Shown: positions 26,153 to 34,861 of the stretch, one piece after another
Numbering within the stretch: position 1 is the stretch's first letter
Layout: every line of letters begins with the position of its first letter
Source: Burkholderia catarinensis
GTDB taxonomy: Bacteria > Pseudomonadota > Gammaproteobacteria > Burkholderiales > Burkholderiaceae
NCBI RefSeq assembly: GCF_001883705.2
Contig: NZ_MDEQ02000027.1
Location: 29,519 to 93,518 of the forward strand
Length of the DNA stretch: 64,000 bases
Direction of reading: 5' to 3'
The notes under the pieces: model-generated
Databases searched by the model: none
Told to the model about the DNA's origin: nothing
The model's input: only the letters and a program-made list of their open reading frames with translations
Program-made: the position numbers and the translations under genes

Positions 26153-27628
26153 TCACTGGAACCAATGTTCACGTGCTTTCATGATCAACGCCTTAGCGGC
26201 ATCCTCTTCCATCCCGGTCATGTCGACCAGTTCATCCACTGCCAGCTCGGCGAGATCGTCGCGCGTGGCCACTGCGTGTTCGGACAGCTTCGCAAGCAAC
26301 TCCGGCGTGATGCCGTCGAGGCTCTTGAGATCCAGCGCTGCGTTCTCGACTTTTTCTTCGTTCGCGATAGCCATCGTCAACAGCGCGTCACGGGCGCGGT
26401 TACGCAACTCGTGCACGGTGTCCTCGTCGAACGCCTCGATTTCGAGCATTTCGTTGAGCGGCACGTAGGCGATCTCTTCGAGGCTCGTGAAGCCTTCGTC
26501 GATCAGGATGTCGGCAACTTCTTCGTCGACGTCGAGACGCGCCATGAACAGCGCACGCAGCCGGTCGCGCTCTTCACCCTGCTTCAGGGCGGATTCGTCC
26601 GGCGTCATGATGTTGATCTGCCAGCCGGTCAATTCACCGGCAAGGCGAACGTTCTGACCGCTGCGGCCGATCGCGACCGCCAGCTCGTTCTCGTCGACGA
26701 CGACGTCCATCGAGTGCTTTTCTTCATCGACGACGATCGACTGGACAGCTGCCGGCGCGAGCGCGCCGATCACGAACTGGGCGGGATCCTCCGACCATAG
26801 CACGATGTCGATGTTTTCGCCACCGAGCTCGTTGCGCACGGCCTGCACGCGGGAACCGCGGATGCCGACGCAGGTGCCGATCGGATCGATCCGCTTGTCG
26901 TATGCGATGACGCCGATCTTCGCGCGCACGCCCGGGTCGCGGGCTGCCGCCTTGATTTCGAGCAGACCCTGCTCGATTTCCGGCACTTCCATCTCGAACA
27001 GCTTCATCAGGAACTCGGGCGCCGTACGCGACAGCTCGATCTGCGGGCCACGTGCGGTGCGGTCGACCTTCGCGATGTACGCGCGCACACGGTCGCCCAC
27101 GCGCAGGTTTTCCTTCGGGATCAGTTGATCGCGGCGCAGCAGCGCCTCGACACGACCCGATTCCACGATGAAGTTGCCCTTGTCGAGGCGCTTCACCGTA
27201 CCCGTCATGATCTTTTCGCCGCGCTCGAGATAGTCGTTCAGGATCTGCTCGCGTTCCGCGTCGCGGACCTTCTGCAGGATCACCTGCTTCGCGGCCTGCG
27301 CGCCAATGCGCCCGAACTCGATCGACGGTACGGGTTCCTCGACATACTCGCCGACTTCGACGTCGGACTTCTGCTCACGTGCTTCGAACAGCAGGATCTC
27401 GCGATCCGGCTCCTGCAAGCCTGCCTCGTCGGGTACGACGAGCCAGCGACGGAAGGTTTCGTGCTCGCCGCTTTCGCGATCAATATGGACGCGGATTTCG
27501 GCGCCTTCGTCGAACAGCTTCTTGGAAGCGGACGCGAGCGCAGCCTCGAGGGCGCCCAGCACCACATCCTTGTCGACGTTTTTCTCGCGCGCCAGCGCAT
27601 CCACCAGCATCAACACTTCGCGACTCAT
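26153..27628 (-). CDS. nusA: Transcription termination/antitermination factor NusA
   Basis: A 491-residue RNA-polymerase-associated factor acting in pausing, intrinsic termination and rRNA antitermination. It has an N-terminal RNAP-binding domain (SREVLMLVDALAREKNVDKDVV), an S1 domain (GEKIMTGTVKRLDKGNFIVESG), two KH domains (IDPIGTCVGIRGSRVQAVRNEL; VAIGRSGQNVRLAGELTGWQI) and two C-terminal acidic repeats (HAVATRDDLAELAVDELVDM), as in proteobacterial NusA. Its ATG overlaps the rimP stop by one base (TAATG), so the two are translationally coupled. Confidence 0.97.
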   Translation of the reverse strand: MSREVLMLVDALAREKNVDKDVVLGALEAALASASKKLFDEGAEIRVHIDRESGEHETFRRWLVVPDEAGLQEPDREILLFEAREQKSDVEVGEYVEEPVPSIEFGRIGAQAAKQVILQKVRDAEREQILNDYLERGEKIMTGTVKRLDKGNFIVESGRVEALLRRDQLIPKENLRVGDRVRAYIAKVDRTARGPQIELSRTAPEFLMKLFEMEVPEIEQGLLEIKAAARDPGVRAKIGVIAYDKRIDPIGTCVGIRGSRVQAVRNELGGENIDIVLWSEDPAQFVIGALAPAAVQSIVVDEEKHSMDVVVDENELAVAIGRSGQNVRLAGELTGWQINIMTPDESALKQGEERDRLRALFMARLDVDEEVADILIDEGFTSLEEIAYVPLNEMLEIEAFDEDTVHELRNRARDALLTMAIANEEKVENAALDLKSLDGITPELLAKLSEHAVATRDDLAELAVDELVDMTGMEEDAAKALIMKAREHWFQ

Positions 27629-28086
27629 TATTTGCGGCTCCTAAAGTCAACTTGCGGAATCAGGCGGGCTTTGTCGATATCGGCCAGCGTGAAATCCAGC
27701 ATGGCCGCCTCGCCCTTCTTCCCTTCAAATTCCAAACCGATCGTTTCGCCATTCGGCGCGTGCAGAATGCCCCGGTACGTCTTGCGCCCGTCCAGCGGCT
27801 TTTTCAAGGTCACGGAAACTTCGTTGCCGGCGAAACGCTCGAAGTCAGCCAGTTTCTTCAACGGGCGGTCGAGCCCCGGAGACGAGACTTCGAGCCGTTC
27901 GTAATCGATGTTTTCGACCGTCAAGACGTGCTGGAGCTGACGCGTGACCTTTTCGCAATCTTCGAGCGAGATGCCGGCAGGCTGATCGATATAGATGCAA
28001 AGCATGCCGCGCCCGGTGCGCTCGAGATCCACCAGCTCGTAGCCGAGCCCGGTGACCGTGGTTTCTATCAGTTCCGTCAGTTGCAC
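27628..28086 (-). CDS. rimP: Ribosome maturation factor RimP
   Basis: A 152-residue protein required for efficient 30S assembly. The N-terminal RimP domain (LIETTVTGLGYELVDLERTGRGMLCIYID) is followed by an SH3-like C-terminal domain (VTLKKPLDGRKTYRGILHAPNG), with the interdomain motif YERLEVSSPGLDRPL. It starts with GTG, preceded by GAGAGGACACA. It is the first protein gene of the nusA-infB operon; the promoter lies about 190 bp upstream, and a terminator with a small reading frame lies in the leader. Confidence 0.95.
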   Translation of the reverse strand: MQLTELIETTVTGLGYELVDLERTGRGMLCIYIDQPAGISLEDCEKVTRQLQHVLTVENIDYERLEVSSPGLDRPLKKLADFERFAGNEVSVTLKKPLDGRKTYRGILHAPNGETIGLEFEGKKGEAAMLDFTLADIDKARLIPQVDFRSRK

Positions 28087-28183
28087 TGTGTCCTCTCAGG
28101 TGTTCGCGCCCGCCGCTCGCGATTCACCCGCGGGCGCGCGCCTTAGCCGGCGCAGGAAGCGCTACCCGAGATGCCTAACCGTT

Positions 28184-28249
28184 TCAGCAAAAAAAAATGG
28201 GCGGAACGCCCATCTTCTTACTACTGGTGGTCGCACCTGAGCCGCACAT
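28184..28249 (-). CDS. Possible 21-codon leader peptide crossing a terminator in the rimP leader
   Basis: ATG at 28247-28249 begins a 21-residue frame (MCGSGATTSSKKM...) that reads right through the terminator stem and its U-tract, ending IFFC and UGA at 28184-28186. The start site would be only about 20 nt downstream of the predicted RNA 5' end, with a weak ribosome site (GGA). If translated, ribosomes would melt the terminator, a classic attenuation layout. The alternative is chance: any RNA this short may hold such a frame. Confidence 0.35.
   Translation of the reverse strand: MCGSGATTSSKKMGVPPIFFC
28189..28213 (-). terminator. Intrinsic terminator inside the rimP-nusA-infB leader
   Basis: ATGGGCG/CGCCCAT (28197-28203 with 28207-28213), a 3-nt loop and a run of nine U on the minus strand. 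It lies about 60-80 nt downstream of the predicted start and about 100 nt before rimP, so it would release a short RNA or attenuate the operon. It could also end rluB read-through. Confidence 0.85.
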
Positions 28250-28276
28250 TGAATCCGTACGCCCAGCGACTTCGCG

Positions 28277-28305
28277 ATTATAGCGATTTTTGGCGCAAAC
28301 GCCAA
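28277..28305 (-). promoter_or_regulatory. Sigma-70 promoter of the rimP-nusA-infB-rbfA-truB operon
   Basis: On the minus strand a -35 TTGGCG (28300-28305) and a perfect -10 TATAAT (28277-28282) are separated by 17 bp. Start expected near 28270. Confidence 0.85.
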
Positions 28306-28544
28306 GCCAGCCGGTAAAAGCAGCGCGTCGTCTGCCTTTACGGACCGAAAATGTGAAATCGGACTGCCCGATCAACCGGCGCCATCCTGCCGCACCGGAG
28401 ATCGGCGATGCCGGCGGCCATGCAGCGGCACGCGACATATAGACAGTCGAAAGCAAGAAATGCCATGCATCGTGCCGACAAAACCGGACGGATGCCGATC
28501 TTGCCGGCACGCCGGCGGCTTTGCGCCGCCGTATGCCTGAACGC
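28306..28544. other. Non-coding gap downstream of rluB
   Basis: No gene or strong terminator was seen in these 239 bp apart from a GC-rich imperfect hairpin (GCCGGCGGC...GCCGCC) near 28510-28535, just after the rluB stop, which may serve as its 3' end. Confidence 0.5.
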
Positions 28545-30305
28545 TCAGCGGCTGCGCGTGCGAGTACGCTGCGGACGCTGGCCGCCGCGCGGGCCGCCAC
28601 CGTTGCCGGCGCCCTCGGGACGATTGCCGTTCGGGTTGCGATTGCCGCCCTTGCTGCCGCCACGCTTGGGGCCCGCGCCATCGCGCTTCGGGCCTGCGCC
28701 ATACGACGCGCGGTTCCCGTCGACATCGCGGCCACCGCCCGTGCGATTGCCATCACGACCGCCGCCTGCACGGTTGCCATCGCGGCCGCCGCCAGTGCGG
28801 TTGCCGTAGCCCGACGGCGCAACCGGCAGGCTACCATAGCCGCTCAGGCCCGGCAGGCCCGGCCCGCCGCGCCGACCGCCGCCACGACGCGGCTGGTCGA
28901 GTTGCCCGTGCGTCGTCAACACCGGCTCACGACTGATGAAACCCATCGACGTCTCCATCGGATCAGGCTGGCGGCGCTCGGCCTGACCGGCATCGCCGCG
29001 CTTGCCCTTCTCCTCCGACGGCGCCTTCAGGCCGACGGCCGCCAGCAGCTTGCGCACCTGCACGTCGTCGAGCTCCTCCCAGCGGCCGCGCTTCAGGCCG
29101 CGCGGCAGCGGGATCGGACCGTGGCGCGTACGGATCAGGCGGCTCACCATCAGGCCGACCGCCTCGAACATCCGGCGCACTTCGCGGTTGCGGCCTTCGG
29201 CCAGCGCGACGTGATACCAGTGGTTCGTGCCTTCGCCGCCGCCATCGCGGATGCGCAGGAAGTTCGCCGGGCCGTCATCGAGCTCGACGCCGTGCAGCAG
29301 CTTTTGCCGCGCACCTTCGGCCAGCTCGCCGACGACGCGCACCGCGTACTCGCGCTCGACGCTGTAGCGCGGATGCATGAAGCGGTTCGCAAGGTCACCC
29401 GAAGTCGTCAGCATCAGCAGACCTTCGGTATTGAAGTCGAGGCGGCCCACCGCAAGCCATTTCGCCGTCTTCATCGGCGGCAGGCGATCGAACACCGACG
29501 GACGGCCTTCCGGATCTGCGTGGCTGACGATCTCGCCCGTCGGCTTGTGGTACAGCAGCACGCGCGGCGGCTTGTTCGGCAGCTTGCGCTTGACCGGCTT
29601 GCCGTTGATCCGCACCTGGTCGGTCGGCATGATGCGCTGGCCGATATGCGCGGGCTCGCCGTTCACCGACACGCGGCCGGCGACGATCAGCTCTTCCATT
29701 TCGCGGCGCGAGCCCATCCCCGCCTCCGCCAGCACCTTGTGAAGCTTCGGTGCGTCGTCGTCCGGCGACAGCACGCGCTTGTTCGCCGGCTGGCTGCGGC
29801 CGCGGCGCAGCATCGGCGCACGCACGCCGCTACCGCCCGCGGAGTTGTCCGCGTCGAATGCCGGCGACGTCACGTAGGCGAACAGTTCGTCCTGGGACGC
29901 ATCGCCTTCCGCCTTCACCGAGCCACCCTCAGCCTTCGGTGCGCCGCCGCGTCGGCCTTGGCCGCCCTGAGCGCCCGGGCCGCCCTTGGCCGCGCCTTCG
30001 CGCTTGCCGGCAGCAGGCTTGCGACCGCCCTTGGCCGCACCTTCCTTGCGCGGCGCACGCGCCGGCTGCGCTTCGGCAACCTCGGCCGGCTGCGCGTCAG
30101 CGCCTTCGCCGCCCTGCGGCTCGCCTTCGCCCTTCGACTTGGCCGCCGCGCGACGCCGCGCGATCAGACTGCGCGGGCCTCGCCGCAAACCGCGGCGGGG
30201 ACGCTCGTCGCCACCCGCGGCCGAAGCGTCCTGCTCCGGCGCATCGTCGGCACGCGCTGCCTGCACGGCAGGCGCGGACGATTCAATATCGTGGATATCT
30301 GTCAA
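28545..30305 (-). CDS. rluB: 23S rRNA pseudouridine(2605) synthase RluB, with long low-complexity arms
   Basis: A 586-residue protein whose enzyme core occupies only about residues 190-435. It has an S4 RNA-binding domain (KLHKVLAEAGMGSRREMEELIVAGRVSVNG) and the pseudouridine-synthase domain with the catalytic Asp in VGRLDFNTEGLLMLT, plus GRNREVRRMFEAVG. The N-terminal 190 residues are Ala/Lys/Gly/Glu-rich and disordered. The C-terminal 150 residues are Gly/Arg/Asn-rich with repeated GGGRDGNR units. E. coli RluB is about 290 residues, so both arms are extensions. It lies 60 bp after scpB, as in many proteobacteria. Confidence 0.93.
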   Translation of the reverse strand: MTDIHDIESSAPAVQAARADDAPEQDASAAGGDERPRRGLRRGPRSLIARRRAAAKSKGEGEPQGGEGADAQPAEVAEAQPARAPRKEGAAKGGRKPAAGKREGAAKGGPGAQGGQGRRGGAPKAEGGSVKAEGDASQDELFAYVTSPAFDADNSAGGSGVRAPMLRRGRSQPANKRVLSPDDDAPKLHKVLAEAGMGSRREMEELIVAGRVSVNGEPAHIGQRIMPTDQVRINGKPVKRKLPNKPPRVLLYHKPTGEIVSHADPEGRPSVFDRLPPMKTAKWLAVGRLDFNTEGLLMLTTSGDLANRFMHPRYSVEREYAVRVVGELAEGARQKLLHGVELDDGPANFLRIRDGGGEGTNHWYHVALAEGRNREVRRMFEAVGLMVSRLIRTRHGPIPLPRGLKRGRWEELDDVQVRKLLAAVGLKAPSEEKGKRGDAGQAERRQPDPMETSMGFISREPVLTTHGQLDQPRRGGGRRGGPGLPGLSGYGSLPVAPSGYGNRTGGGRDGNRAGGGRDGNRTGGGRDVDGNRASYGAGPKRDGAGPKRGGSKGGNRNPNGNRPEGAGNGGGPRGGQRPQRTRTRSR

Positions 30306-30365
30306 AACAACCTCAAAATGTCAGGTCTCGCGCCCGACACGGGCGCGGCAAGAAGTTGGCCGCGA

Positions 30366-31370
30366 TCAGGCGCGACGCTGTTCGGGTTCTGCTTCGTCGT
30401 CCGGCAACGCGTCGGCACCGATGGGTGCACTGGCGCTTCGTACGGCATCCGCGAGACTGTCGGACGTGTCGTCCAGCATCTCGTCGTCCGCAGGACGGGA
30501 ACGGGACGCGTCGGCTTGGCCAGCCTCGCCGGGCGTGTCGCCGGCCGCTTCCGCTCCGTCTCCGGCAGCCGCTTCGGCGGCCGGCTTGCGATCTTCCTCG
30601 TTCCAATCCGCGCGCAGCGGCTCGGGCTGCACACCGGTCGGCGCTGCTTCGGCGCCAACCTGTTCAGTTTGCTCGCGATCAGCATCGAGCGTATCGCGGC
30701 CCGGGATTTCCTGCGTCGACGCGACGTCGGTCGCGGCATCGCCCGGCAATTCATCCGCCTGCGCCTGCGGCGCGTCGTCCATTGCGCTGCCGACAACCGC
30801 CGCGTGATCGTCGAAATCCATTGCCTGCTGCGCAAGCAGCGCGGCCTCGATGTTCGCTGCCGGCTCTTCGAGCGCAGGCAGGTCGTCGAGCGCCTTCAGG
30901 CCGAGATCGTCGAGGAACTGCTTGGTCGTCGCATATAGCGCCGGGCGCCCCGGCACGTCACGATGACCGATCACCTCGATCCAGCCGCGATCCTCGAGTT
31001 GCTTGACCACCTGCGTATTGACCGTGACGCCGCGAATCTCTTCGATGTCGCCGCGCGTGACGGGTTGCCGATACGCAATGATCGCGAGCGTCTCGAGCAC
31101 CGCGCGCGAATATTTCGGCGGCTTCTCGGGATGCAGGCGATCCAGATAATGACGCATCGCCGGCTTGCTCTGAAAGCGCCATCCGGTCGCCAGCGCCACC
31201 AGTTCGACGCCGCGGCCGGACCAATCCTGTTTCAGATCTTCGAGCAACGTGCGGACCGTGTCAGCCGACACTCCGTCGGCAAAGAGCTTGCGCAAATCGC
31301 CGAGCTTCAGCGGTTCCTGCGCGCAGATCAAAGCAGTCTCGAGGACGATCTTCGCCTCTTGGGTATTCAT
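30366..31370 (-). CDS. scpB: Segregation and condensation protein B
   Basis: A 334-residue protein with two winged-helix domains in residues 1-185 (MNTQEAKIVLETALICAQEPL, SRAVLETLAIIAYRQPVTRGDIEEIRGVTV, RGWIEVIGHRDVPGRPALYATTKQFLDDLGL). It is the kleisin-associated subunit of SMC-ScpAB chromosome condensation. The C-terminal 150 residues are an acidic, Ala/Asp/Glu-rich tail absent from the short canonical ScpB of about 200 residues. No scpA is adjacent. It is probably co-transcribed with rluB. Confidence 0.92.
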   Translation of the reverse strand: MNTQEAKIVLETALICAQEPLKLGDLRKLFADGVSADTVRTLLEDLKQDWSGRGVELVALATGWRFQSKPAMRHYLDRLHPEKPPKYSRAVLETLAIIAYRQPVTRGDIEEIRGVTVNTQVVKQLEDRGWIEVIGHRDVPGRPALYATTKQFLDDLGLKALDDLPALEEPAANIEAALLAQQAMDFDDHAAVVGSAMDDAPQAQADELPGDAATDVASTQEIPGRDTLDADREQTEQVGAEAAPTGVQPEPLRADWNEEDRKPAAEAAAGDGAEAAGDTPGEAGQADASRSRPADDEMLDDTSDSLADAVRSASAPIGADALPDDEAEPEQRRA

Positions 31371-31653
31371 GCAGCTAGGCCAGACCCTGTGGTCAAACGA
31401 ACCGGATCAACAAACAGACGAAAGGAACGGAAGACGCGCTCGCCCGATTCTGATCGGTCATATTGATGGGAGCACGAACCGGGGGCGGCGAACCAACTTC
31501 AGGCCAGGCCCAAACCGGACGGAACAGCACGGCTCAACGGCGGAACCGCGTGACTGAGCGCCATATTACGCAAAATTGTCCGGTGCGTAAAGATGGACCG
31601 AGGATGGGCCGAGCGGGCCGCCGCCAGTCGGCCGCGTCCGCTCCGGCCCCGCT

Positions 31654-32856
31654 TCAACGGGCAACCGTACCGCGCGCGATGAACCGGCGCAGCCGTTCGA
31701 CGCCCGCGTCAAGCCGCGCCGGATCGCATGCGTAGCACCAGCGGACGAACCCTTCCCCTTCCGGGCCGAATGCACACCCGGGCGCAAGGCCGAGCCCTGC
31801 CTCGCGCACCAGCGTCTTGCAGAATGCGAGACTGTCGGCCGCGCCCGGCAGGCGCAGGAACAGGTACATCGCGCCCGGCGGAGGCAGCACCTCGACGCCC
31901 GGCAGCGTCCGCAGCGCGGCCACGAGGTGATCGCGCGCGTCGCGTAGCGCCGCGACGAACGACCGTACGAACGGCTCGCCATCGCGCAGCGCGACCTCGC
32001 CCGCAGCCTGCACGAAGCCCGGCGCACACGACGTGTTGTATTCGACGAGCTTCGACAGGTCACCCATCACCGATGCCGGCGCAATGAGCCACCCCAGCCG
32101 CCAGCCCGTCATCGCCCACGCCTTCGAGAACGAATTCACGACAACGACCCGCTCGTCGCGCGATGCGATATCGAGGAACGACGGCGCGCCGCCCGTGCCG
32201 AACGCGAGCCGTTCGTACACTTCATCGGCGACAAGCCAGATGCCGTGACGGCGGCAATGGGCGAGCACGGCCTGCTGATCGTCGCGCGACATCGTCCAAC
32301 CGGTCGGATTGTTCGGCGAGTTGATCAGCAGCATCCGCGTATCGGGCGTCAGCGCGGCAAGCAGCCGCCCGACATCGAGCTGCCAGCCCGCGTCGCCATA
32401 GCCGAGCGGCACGCATTCGACCTGCGCGCCGAGGATCTTCGGAATCTCGACGAGATTCGGCCACAGCGGCGTGACCGCGACGACGCGCTCGCCCGGACCG
32501 ACCAGCATCTGCGCGGCCAGCATCAGCGCACTCACGCCTGAACTCGTCACGGCTACCGTGTCGACCGCCGTCGCGCCGTGACGCGCGCCGACGTAGGCCG
32601 CGATCGCTTCACGCAGCGGCGCAGTCCCGAGGTTGTGCGTGTAGAAGGTCGCTCCGTCGCGCAGCGCCGCAGCTGCAGCGTCGCGAATGAAGCCCGGCGT
32701 CACGCGATCGGATTCACCGAACCAGAACGGCAGCATGTCCGGCACGCCGAAGCCGGCGTTCGCCACTTCCCGGATCAGCGACGGACGCAACGCATGCACC
32801 GCGTTGCGTACCGCCGGTTCGCCGGCCGCCGGAAAAAAATCTGCGGAATGCGTCAT
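31654..32856 (-). CDS. Pyridoxal-phosphate aminotransferase, class I/II
   Basis: A 400-residue fold-type I aminotransferase. Features are the substrate loop (DMLPFWFGESDRVTPGFIRDA), NSPNNPTGW with the PLP-contacting Asn, the VADEVYERL aspartate, and the Schiff-base lysine in VNSFSKAWAMTGWRLGWL. The arginine binding the substrate carboxylate lies near the C-terminus (GFVRWCYA). The substrate cannot be assigned. I chose MTHSADFF because the upstream extension in the same frame is an artefact opposite the LysR gene. It lies 74 bp downstream of the LysR gene on the same strand, which may regulate it. The 283 bp between scpB and this gene hold nothing I recognise. Confidence 0.88.
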   Translation of the reverse strand: MTHSADFFPAAGEPAVRNAVHALRPSLIREVANAGFGVPDMLPFWFGESDRVTPGFIRDAAAAALRDGATFYTHNLGTAPLREAIAAYVGARHGATAVDTVAVTSSGVSALMLAAQMLVGPGERVVAVTPLWPNLVEIPKILGAQVECVPLGYGDAGWQLDVGRLLAALTPDTRMLLINSPNNPTGWTMSRDDQQAVLAHCRRHGIWLVADEVYERLAFGTGGAPSFLDIASRDERVVVVNSFSKAWAMTGWRLGWLIAPASVMGDLSKLVEYNTSCAPGFVQAAGEVALRDGEPFVRSFVAALRDARDHLVAALRTLPGVEVLPPPGAMYLFLRLPGAADSLAFCKTLVREAGLGLAPGCAFGPEGEGFVRWCYACDPARLDAGVERLRRFIARGTVAR

Positions 32857-32930
32857 CGAGAACCACCGCCGAAGAACACGATCCGCGTAGTGTACCGACC
32901 CGCAAGCCGGACCGGCGCACGTCGTGCGCG

Positions 32931-33833
32931 TCAGTCGAGATCCTCCGCCCTCGCCGGCATCTGCCGCACGAGCTCCCAGATCGCCTGCGCAGCGGGCGAC
33001 AACGACCGGTCGCGGCGGCGCACCAGTTCGACCGTGCGTTCGGTGCGCGGCGTGAGCGGTCGCGCGACGAGTGTCGAGCCGGCCGGCAGCGGCAGCGACA
33101 ACCACGGCTGCACGCTCACCCCGACACCGGCCTCGACGAGCCCGAACACGGTCGCGGAATGCCCGAGTTCCTGCATGACCGTCGCGTTGACGTGATGGGC
33201 GGCCAGTGCGGCATCGATCAGCGGCCGGCTTCCCGACGCATGATCGAGGAGCACGAGGCGCTCGCCGTCCAGTGCCGTCCATGGCACCTCGGCACGCGCT
33301 GCAAGCGGATGGTCGGCGCGCGCGACAAGACAGAACGAATCGGTCATCAACGGTTCGCAGACGAGATCGGCGACCGTGAGCGGCCCGATCACGACGCCGA
33401 AATCGACTTCACTCGATTTCACCTTGCGCAACACATCACTCTGCACGTCGTCGCGCAGGCCCAGCGTCACGAACGGGAACTGGCGCTCGCACGACGCCAC
33501 CACGCGCGGCATGAGCCTGCACGCGATCGTCGGGCTCGCCGCAACGATCACGCGCCCGCGGCGCTGCTCGCCGATTTCGCGAATCTCGCGCAGCGTGTCG
33601 TCGAGATCGTCGATCAGACGCGACACGCTCGCGATCAGGTTCGCGCCGACGTCAGTCAGTTGCACGTCGCGTGTCGTGCGGTCGATCAGCTTCAGCCCGA
33701 GCTCGGCCTCGAGCTCGCGCACGCAGCGGCTGACCGCGGACTGCGTGAGCCCGATCTCGTCGCCCGCGCGACTGAAGCTCTTGAGCCGCGCTACCTCGAT
33801 GAATACGCGAAGCTGGCGCAGCGTGACGTTCAT
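32931..33833 (-). CDS. LysR-family transcriptional regulator
   Basis: A 300-residue regulator. The N-terminal winged HTH is canonical (LRQLRVFIEVARLKSFSRAGDEIGLTQSAVSRCVRELEAELGLKLIDRTT). The effector domain begins near residue 92 (RGRVIVAASPTIACRLMP), with DFGVVIGPLTVADL and the C-terminal GVGVSVQPWLSLPLPA. The layout resembles GbpR/CbbR-type LysR proteins, but the ligand is unknown. It is transcribed in the same direction as the aminotransferase downstream. Confidence 0.9.
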   Translation of the reverse strand: MNVTLRQLRVFIEVARLKSFSRAGDEIGLTQSAVSRCVRELEAELGLKLIDRTTRDVQLTDVGANLIASVSRLIDDLDDTLREIREIGEQRRGRVIVAASPTIACRLMPRVVASCERQFPFVTLGLRDDVQSDVLRKVKSSEVDFGVVIGPLTVADLVCEPLMTDSFCLVARADHPLAARAEVPWTALDGERLVLLDHASGSRPLIDAALAAHHVNATVMQELGHSATVFGLVEAGVGVSVQPWLSLPLPAGSTLVARPLTPRTERTVELVRRRDRSLSPAAQAIWELVRQMPARAEDLD

Positions 33834-34261
33834 CTCCTGACCCCATCAATCGTCGATATCGATTCGCGATTCTAATGCGCTAATCCGGCTTCGATGTGCG
33901 AATCCGGCACCTGCCGCACATGTTTCGCTGCGGTGCAATACGTGCGCAAACGCACGTGGCGCGGGCGGACTGCACAAGATTGGTGATTGTCCCGATTTGC
34001 CGGCGGGTTATTTTGGCGTCTTATACGCCCCTAGCTGACTTAGCCGTTAGCTCGCTGCCAAGCGGCTCTCGAGGGATTCACCTCCGACATGGCACGCTTC
34101 GTGCATTACCTGACGCACAGGGCGCAGGTTTCGTCGGACGGAAGAGCAGAAACGCCGCTGCCGGCCAACCGGACGCCCCCACCCGGCACTCGACGATCGA
34201 GTGCTTGAAGAGTGCGCGGCGCAGGGCAGCGCACCGGAGTTAGCTTCGCTGAGGTGAGGAC
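33834..34261. other. Intergenic region upstream of the second IS5-type N-terminal domain gene
   Basis: 428 bp without a supported gene. A possible plus-strand promoter is TTGCCG near 33998 and TTATAC near 34021 with 18-bp spacing, giving a leader of about 230 nt. The start of the LysR gene must also be served from here. No known riboswitch was recognised. Confidence 0.4.
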
Positions 34262-34663
34262 ATGATGCTGTTCGACGATTTGAGAGATAACGAGTGGGCG
34301 CTGGTCGAGGGTCTGTTTTGCTCGGAACCCGCACGGAGTGAGCGGCGCGGCCGCCCCCGCGTGGAAGCCCGTTCGGTGGTGAACGCCGTGCTGTGGGTGC
34401 TGTCGACGGGTGAAGGCTGGTCGAAGCTGCCGGGCCGCTATCCGTCGCCGCCGACCTGCCGCCGTCGCTTCGACGAATGGCAGGCTGACGGCACGCTCGC
34501 CGAAATCGTGAAGCGACTCGGCACGAGCGGCCGGCAGATCTCGCTGCGCGGGCGCATCGGCGCGAGCGCCGCGAAACCGCCTGCACCGCCGAGCCGCGAC
34601 CGGCTGCGCGGCGCCTTCTGGACCAATCCGGAATCCTGGCGCGCACCTGTCAAGATGGCGTAA
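34262..34663 (+). CDS. Stand-alone IS5-type transposase N-terminal domain protein, second copy
   Basis: A 133-residue protein whose first 85 residues align with the N-terminal domain of IS5-type transposases: FDDLRDNEWALVEGLF, RGRPRVEARSVVNAVLWVL, GEGWSKLPGRYPSPPTCRRRFDEW. The DDE catalytic domain is missing. The tail (ISLRGRIGASAAKPPAP...) is unlike the tail of the paralogue at 6650-7060. A ribosome site (GAGG) precedes the ATG and a UUCG-loop hairpin follows the stop, so the gene has intact expression signals. No terminal inverted repeats were seen. It is probably a domesticated DNA-binding protein; transposition is excluded without a catalytic domain. Confidence 0.7.
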   Translation: MMLFDDLRDNEWALVEGLFCSEPARSERRGRPRVEARSVVNAVLWVLSTGEGWSKLPGRYPSPPTCRRRFDEWQADGTLAEIVKRLGTSGRQISLRGRIGASAAKPPAPPSRDRLRGAFWTNPESWRAPVKMA

Positions 34664-34675
34664 CGAATGCTCGAT

Positions 34676-34700
34676 CGGGCGGCTTCGGCCGCCCGGTCTC
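34676..34700 (+). terminator. UUCG-tetraloop terminator
   Basis: A perfect 8-bp stem CGGGCGGC/GCCGCCCG closes a UUCG tetraloop 12 bp after the stop. The following tract (GTCTCTTTC) is only moderately U-rich. Confidence 0.65.
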
Positions 34701-34861
34701 TTTCTGCGACGCGGCCTTTTCGCGGCGCCTGCATTGCCGTCGATTCCCGTTGTCTTACCGCGATACATCTATTTACTAATATTTACAGCAAGCCTGCACT
34801 CCCGCGCTTACCTTAGCGAGATATCAACAGGCCGCGTCGACGGCTTGAAGGGAGCCCCGCC

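Noticed and set aside
31654..33282. A 542-residue version of the aminotransferase
   Set aside because: The 142 extra N-terminal residues are antisense to the LysR gene and have no aminotransferase similarity; the start at 32856 fits the family.
34047..34646. A 199-codon antisense frame across the second IS5-type domain gene
   Set aside because: Arg/Ser/Pro-rich with no domain, opposite a gene with clear fold blocks and expression signals.
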